Source: Peribacillus simplex (GTDB lineage: Bacteria; Bacillota; Bacilli; Bacillales; DSM-1321). Taken from it: a DNA stretch of 64,000 nt. This document shows positions 59,810 through 64,000 of this stretch, piece by piece. Each line of letters begins with the position of its first letter. The first letter of the stretch is position 1. The stretch is taken from NCBI RefSeq assembly GCF_030123325.1, contig NZ_CP126106.1, positions 3,748,001 through 3,812,000 on the forward strand. Direction: 5' to 3'. The translations under genes and the position numbers were made by a program. Under the pieces are notes generated by a model. That model searched no databases. It was given only the letters and a program-made list of their open reading frames with translations, and was not told where the DNA came from.

Positions 59810-61158
59810 GGTTCAATCCGCTCCTTTATTTCTTTAATTTCACATTCAAGTGTTCCATCTTTTATCGAAACCGCTATCTTATCCCCTTTGGATACTTGCT
59901 GTGTACTTTTCACTAATGTCTCATCCTCAGCAAAAACCAAACCATAGCCCCGTTCCATGATTTTTAGTGGACTTAGGGCAGATAAAGTGGCTGTTAAATG
60001 GACGAACTGCTGTGATTTTTGCCGATAGATGGCTTCCATGGCCCTTCGTAAAACCTTTGCATGCTGCTGTAATTCGTCTTTCGCATTTTTCACCGCTTGT
60101 TCAGGATGCTGCTTTTTCAGAATATCGTTCAGCTGATTCAGCTCATCTCTCTTTTTCATGAAATATCGCGTGCTGGTCCTGCCTAGCCTGTCCATCGTCT
60201 TGTCTAGCTGTTCCAGCTTCTGTTCATACATTTTATGTGGATAACGGAAGGCATAAGACCTCTCCATCCTGGTCAATCGGGTCCGTTCAAAATTCACCGC
60301 TTCTTGAATGGAGCGGGTCAATCGGTTCTTGCGGTTCATCAGGCGTTCGAGTATTTCATTCAAGTGAGGAACCGCTAACTCTGCTGCACCGGTCGGTGTA
60401 GGAGCACGCATATCGGCGACAAAATCAGCAATTGTAAAATCGGTTTCGTGACCGACAGCAGAAATTACCGGTATATCGGAATCATAAATCGATTCAGCCA
60501 CTATCTCCTCATTAAACGCCCATAGTTCCTCGATCGAACCTCCGCCCCTTCCGACAATGAGAACATCGCTTTCCGCCCTTGCGTTAGCCATGGAAATTGC
60601 CTTGGCAATCGATTTAGCTGCATTATTCCCTTGTACAAGTGCTGGATAAACGATGATCCTGGCGATTGGATATCTCCGCTTGATGGTTATCAGGATATCT
60701 CTTAATGCAGCTCCGGTCGGCGATGTTATGACACCTACAGATTTTGGGTACTGTGGGATCGGCTTCTTGTGTTCTGCCAAAAACAAACCTGCCGCCTCCA
60801 GCTTTTTCTTCAGCTGTTCATAAGCAAGATACAAATCCCCTACACCATCAGGGGCCATGCTTTTCACATAAAGCTGATACTGTCCCCCTGCTTCATATAA
60901 TGATATATCGCCCTTAACAAGTACCTTCATACCATTTTCGGGCATGAATTTCATCCCTTTATTATTGGCGGCAAACATAACGGAGAGGAGTCGGGCCTTC
61001 TCATCCTTTAAAGTAAAATACATATGTCCGCTTGTATGTTGTTTAAAATTTGAAATTTCGCCTTTTATGTATACATTTTGCAAATGGGGGTCGGCATCGA
61101 ACTTCCTTTTGATGTACTTCGTTAAAGCCGACACACTCAAATATTGTTGGTTGCTCAT
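59806..61158 (-). CDS. xseA: Exodeoxyribonuclease VII large subunit
   Basis: 450 residues. N-terminal OB fold (VYIKGEISNFKQHTSGHMYF), catalytic domain with GRGGGSIEELWAFN and DTRAPT-like DMRAPTPTGAAEL, then a long coiled coil (about 260-400). Degrades single-stranded DNA with XseB. Follows folD by 147 bases with no strong terminator between. Confidence 0.95.
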   Translation of the reverse strand: MSNQQYLSVSALTKYIKRKFDADPHLQNVYIKGEISNFKQHTSGHMYFTLKDEKARLLSVMFAANNKGMKFMPENGMKVLVKGDISLYEAGGQYQLYVKSMAPDGVGDLYLAYEQLKKKLEAAGLFLAEHKKPIPQYPKSVGVITSPTGAALRDILITIKRRYPIARIIVYPALVQGNNAAKSIAKAISMANARAESDVLIVGRGGGSIEELWAFNEEIVAESIYDSDIPVISAVGHETDFTIADFVADMRAPTPTGAAELAVPHLNEILERLMNRKNRLTRSIQEAVNFERTRLTRMERSYAFRYPHKMYEQKLEQLDKTMDRLGRTSTRYFMKKRDELNQLNDILKKQHPEQAVKNAKDELQQHAKVLRRAMEAIYRQKSQQFVHLTATLSALSPLKIMERGYGLVFAEDETLVKSTQQVSKGDKIAVSIKDGTLECEIKEIKERIEP

Positions 61159-61305
61159 ATTATGTCTCCTTCCGATGGAAGTCGGATATAAAGAAAACCG
61201 CCTTAGATTACACTTGAAACTTGTTCAATCCATGAATGGAAAAAAGCGGTCTCCCGTTATTATAAAACAAGAGGTCCGCTTCTTTAAAATAATTTAACGT
61301 TTTTT

Positions 61306-62181
61306 TCAGTTTTTTACTGCTTGCTCGTTCTGTTCAAGTGCTTTTTGAGCAGATTTGACCGTATTCTTCATAAGCATCGTAATCGTCATTGGACCAACGC
61401 CTTTAGGAACAGGTGTAATGTATGAAGCCTTTTCTTTCACTTCATCAAACGCTACATCACCGCAAAGCTTCCCTTCATCATTCCTGTTCATACCGACGTC
61501 AATGACGACTGCGCCTTCTTTAATATGGTCACTCGTGATCGTGTCCCTCTTTCCGACAGCTGCCACAACGACATCGGCTTGCTTAGTATAATAGGCAAGA
61601 TCCTTTGTCCGTGAATGACAGTAAGTAACGGTTGCATCTGCATTTAAAAATAATTGTCCGGCAGGTTTTCCGACGATATTACTTCTCCCTACGATGACAA
61701 CATGCTTACCTTCAAGGTCATAGTCGATATACTCAAGCATCACCATGACGCCGTAAGGAGTACAAGGTAAAAATGCATCTTGTCCCGTCATCATCCGCCC
61801 AATATTAATCGGGTGGAATCCATCTACATCCTTTTCAGGCGAAATCGCTTCAATGATCGCCTTTTCCTGAATATGCCCAGGCAATGGCAGCTGCACCAAT
61901 ATACCATGAATGCTGTCATCCTGGTTTAATTCAGCAATGCTCTGAATCAATTCCTCCTGAGAAAGTTCCGCAGGCTTTTTAATTAATACGGAATGCATGC
62001 CCAAGTCCTCACAGGCCTTTTGCTTATTGCGTACATAAGTTTGTGATGCTTGATTGTCACCCACCAGGATTACAGCCAAACCCGGAACGATATTTTTTTC
62101 ACGTAACTGTTGAACTTCCTTACTGATTTCCTGCCTAACTGACTCCGCAATTTCTTTACCATTAATGATTTGAGCTGACAT
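61306..62181 (-). CDS. folD: Methylenetetrahydrofolate dehydrogenase/cyclohydrolase
   Basis: 291 residues. Substrate motif VGDNQASQTYVRNKQKACEDLG (in part), LVQLPLPGH, DVDGFHPINIG, VVIVGRSNIVGKPAGQL, and PVPKGVGPMTI. Bifunctional folate enzyme for one-carbon supply. Lies 69 bases after nusB. Confidence 0.96.
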   Translation of the reverse strand: MSAQIINGKEIAESVRQEISKEVQQLREKNIVPGLAVILVGDNQASQTYVRNKQKACEDLGMHSVLIKKPAELSQEELIQSIAELNQDDSIHGILVQLPLPGHIQEKAIIEAISPEKDVDGFHPINIGRMMTGQDAFLPCTPYGVMVMLEYIDYDLEGKHVVIVGRSNIVGKPAGQLFLNADATVTYCHSRTKDLAYYTKQADVVVAAVGKRDTITSDHIKEGAVVIDVGMNRNDEGKLCGDVAFDEVKEKASYITPVPKGVGPMTITMLMKNTVKSAQKALEQNEQAVKN

Positions 62182-62250
62182 GTGTTTATTCCTCCCAAGT
62201 TAATTTTGCTAAAGAAATTGCTGAGAAAATCCTTGTTCAAGGCTGCAGCT

Positions 62251-62643
62251 TTAGCTGCCGCTTTTCACCTTCACTTTGGATAAAACGGCATTTACAAAGC
62301 TGCTCGATTGATCATCACCGAATTTCTTAGCAATTTCAATAGCTTCATTCATTGCAACACTTACAGGAACATCTTCACTGTGAACCATTTCATAAACCGC
62401 GATCCGCAGTAAATTCCGATCAATGTTCGCCAGTCTTTCCAACGTCCAATTCTCTAAATTGTCCCTGATCATTCCATCAATTCGTTCTCGATTTTCCGTA
62501 ATCCCCATTACTAATTTCTTGAAATATTCATCAGTAGGAGCACCATCCAGTACGCTTTCCATTGCCTCTTCTGCATTAGAGTTGGCAATATCCATCTGAT
62601 ATAGTGCTTGAAGGGATTTTTCACGGGCTTCTCTTCTTTTCAT
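62251..62643 (-). CDS. nusB: Transcription antitermination factor NusB
   Basis: 130 residues, all-helical RNA-binding protein: RREAREKSLQALYQMDI at the N-terminus and VPVSVAMNEAIEIAKKFG, FVNAVLSKV at the end. Binds boxA of rRNA leaders with NusE. Confidence 0.95.
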   Translation of the reverse strand: MKRREAREKSLQALYQMDIANSNAEEAMESVLDGAPTDEYFKKLVMGITENRERIDGMIRDNLENWTLERLANIDRNLLRIAVYEMVHSEDVPVSVAMNEAIEIAKKFGDDQSSSFVNAVLSKVKVKSGS

Positions 62644-63085
62644 AATCTTACTCCTTTAACATCTACTATTATATATGAAAATGCTAGAACAAACGAACAT
62701 TAAATAACATTTTTTCAAAAATATTAAGATTTTTACTGTATTATTTAAATAATAAGCTAAATCCCACTAAAATTAAGGCCAAAATACTCAATATCTTGAT
62801 AACTTTTCAAGATTACTTTCCAATTAAACGGCCAACACAGTCCCATACTTTTTGAAAGTGTCAAAAAGCTCATGCCTAGCTTTCATGCTCATATTTCACC
62901 TTTTACACTCTAACAGAAATCACCCTTGAATTAAAGGGAAACTTCCAGACACCGCCTTATTATGTTCATTTAAATTTAATATTATAAGCAGGCACAAAAT
63001 TAGGGGTATCATGGAGTATGCATTCAAAAAAACAAAAACCCGGCTTTTTGCCGGGTTTTTGCAGGTGTGAATCGAACGAAGCCAC
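62644..63085. other. 442-base gap between nusB and the Asp23 gene
   Basis: AT-rich; no credible coding region. A perfect terminator, AAAAACCCGGC-TTTTT-GCCGGGTTTTT, occupies 63034-63060 and ends the accBC-yqhY transcript (minus strand). No promoter pair stood out for nusB. Confidence 0.7.
63034..63060 (-). terminator. Terminator after yqhY
   Basis: AAAAACCCGGC-TTTTT-GCCGGGTTTTT, 11-bp stem, T run on either strand. Confidence 0.9.
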
Positions 63086-63499
63086 TTACACTTCTTGTTC
63101 GTAATCCGCTTCTTGTTTAGCGTTTTCAAACGCAATGCCCACTACATGAATGTTCACTTCGCCAGCGTCGATAGCCGTCATATTCAACAAAGCTTCACGA
63201 ATGTTATCTTGCACTTCCTGAGCAACTTTCGGAATTGAAACACCAAACTTCATGACACAATAAAGTTCGACTTTGATGGATTCTCCCGTTAAGTCCACTT
63301 TAACGCCTTTACCGTGGTTCTTTTTACCAAGCTTCTCAACGACACCCGTAGCGAAATTCCCGCGCATATGTGCAACACCTTCAACTTCCGATGCAGCGAT
63401 ACCCGCAATCACCTCTATCACCTCAGGCGCAATCTCCACTTTGCCCAGACCACTATTATAATCATTCATTTCCAGTAATTGGCCTTCCATCTCACTCAT
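63086..63499 (-). CDS. yqhY: Asp23/Gls24 family envelope-stress protein (YqhY)
   Basis: 137 residues: VEIAPEVIEVIAGIAASEVEGVAHMRG and VKVDLTGESIKVELYCVMKFGVSIPKVAQEVQ are the Asp23 core (quoted in part). YqhY is encoded with accBC in B. subtilis and is linked to control of fatty-acid synthesis. AGGAGGTG precedes ATG 63499, 28 bases after accC. Confidence 0.9.
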   Translation of the reverse strand: MSEMEGQLLEMNDYNSGLGKVEIAPEVIEVIAGIAASEVEGVAHMRGNFATGVVEKLGKKNHGKGVKVDLTGESIKVELYCVMKFGVSIPKVAQEVQDNIREALLNMTAIDAGEVNIHVVGIAFENAKQEADYEQEV

Positions 63500-63527
63500 T
63501 CAAAAGCACCTCCTGTCTTCCTTTACA

Positions 63528-64000
63528 TTATGAGTTCATTACATCATATATTTCAAGGAATTTGGTATTAAATTCCCCGGAAACAAATTGTTCATGTTGA
63601 AGTAACTTAATATGGAAAGGAATTGTGGTACTGATCCCTTCAATGACAAACTCACCCAAGGCGCGTTTCATCTTCTCGATCGCCTCTTCTCTAGTCGGTG
63701 CATGTACGATCAATTTAGCGATCATGGAATCGTAATACGGCGGTATCGAGTACCCAGGGTATGCCGCGGAATCCACACGAACTCCGTAGCCGCCTGGCGG
63801 TAAATACATTTGAATCTTACCTGCGGAAGGCATGAAATTCTTCTCTGGATTTTCCGCATTTATGCGGCATTCGATAGACCATCCGTTAAAAGTGACATCC
63901 TCTTGTGAAAGGGATAGTTTGTTGCCTGAAGCAACTTTGATTTGTTCTTTAATCAAATCCACGCCCGTTACCATTTCCGTAACTGGGTGTTCAACCTGGA
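63528..64000 (-). CDS. accC: Acetyl-CoA carboxylase biotin carboxylase subunit, C-terminal part
   Basis: The gene runs in from beyond base 64000; the last 157 codons are here. QVEHPVTEMVTGVDLI (active-site QxEHPVTE), GWSIECRINAENPEKNF, and YYDSMIAKLIVHAPTREEAI are typical of the ATP-grasp and C-terminal lobes. Carboxylates biotin on AccB for malonyl-CoA synthesis; could also serve YqjD. Confidence 0.95.
   Translation of the reverse strand, partial: QVEHPVTEMVTGVDLIKEQIKVASGNKLSLSQEDVTFNGWSIECRINAENPEKNFMPSAGKIQMYLPPGGYGVRVDSAAYPGYSIPPYYDSMIAKLIVHAPTREEAIEKMKRALGEFVIEGISTTIPFHIKLLQHEQFVSGEFNTKFLEIYDVMNS

Noticed and set aside
1..64000. tRNA, rRNA, CRISPR arrays, insertion sequences or prophage
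   Set aside because: No cloverleaf-like or rRNA-like stretch, no regularly spaced repeats, and no transposase or integrase frames were seen by eye; a tRNAscan or CRISPR finder run would settle it.

Overview
The window reads as a stretch of chromosome from a spore-forming member of the Bacillaceae. Five sporulation genes are present (spoIIM, mciZ, racA, spoIVB, spo0A). Most of the remaining genes are recognisable orthologues of the Bacillus subtilis yqh-yqi-yqj-yqk region in almost the same order, while mutAB-meaB, racA and the lack of ptb/buk differ from B. subtilis. I infer a Peribacillus/Bacillus simplex-like organism, with low confidence at genus level. No rRNA or tRNA genes, prophage, insertion sequence or CRISPR array were seen. 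Nearly every gene is a known family; I did not find a clearly new multi-gene system.

Layout. 1-8.7 kb: spoIIM (partial), a GNAT acetyltransferase gene with an in-frame stop, an EndoQ-like nuclease, nudF, mciZ, an aldo/keto reductase, the ohr/ohrR peroxide module, yqkE-yqkD-yqkB, and an SOS-type Y-polymerase/YolD pair. 9-20 kb: an NlpC/P60 cell-wall hydrolase with a WalR-type site, a lipoprotein, yqjQ-yqjP, T-box-controlled proI, a VOC protein, racA with a SigH-type promoter, a three-gene ABC importer, a squalene-synthase-like protein and rnz. 20-29 kb: zwf and gndA (oxidative pentose phosphate pathway), two small unknown genes, dinB, a peptidase, and mce-mmdA. 29-34.5 kb: prli42, an L,D-transpeptidase, yqjA, the artPQR amino-acid importer, a dispersed repeat and a bacilliredoxin. 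34.7-49 kb: meaB-mutB-mutA, a second dispersed repeat, then bkdB-bkdAB-bkdAA-lpdV-bcd with the sigma-54 activator bkdR. 49-64 kb: yqzF, a glycerophosphodiesterase, spo0A, spoIVB, recN, ahrC, tlyA, dxs, ispA, xseBA, folD, nusB, an Asp23 protein and the 3' part of accC.

How they work together. Branched-chain amino-acid breakdown (Bcd, then the Bkd complex) yields acyl-CoAs and, from valine and isoleucine, propionyl-CoA. The window also encodes a carboxyltransferase, methylmalonyl-CoA epimerase, methylmalonyl-CoA mutase and its GTPase chaperone, so propionyl-CoA can plausibly be turned into succinyl-CoA. ptb and buk, which sit in the B. subtilis bkd operon, are missing here. Zwf and GndA supply NADPH; Dxs and IspA make farnesyl diphosphate, which the squalene-synthase-like protein could use.

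The most notable observations are a Thr-to-Pro change at the conserved receiver switch residue of Spo0A, the nonsense codon in the acetyltransferase gene, tandem SOS boxes, clear SigE/SigH/sigma-54/WalR/OhrR-type sites, two divergent copies of a composite palindromic repeat, and an unexplained perfect 19-bp palindrome upstream of racA.
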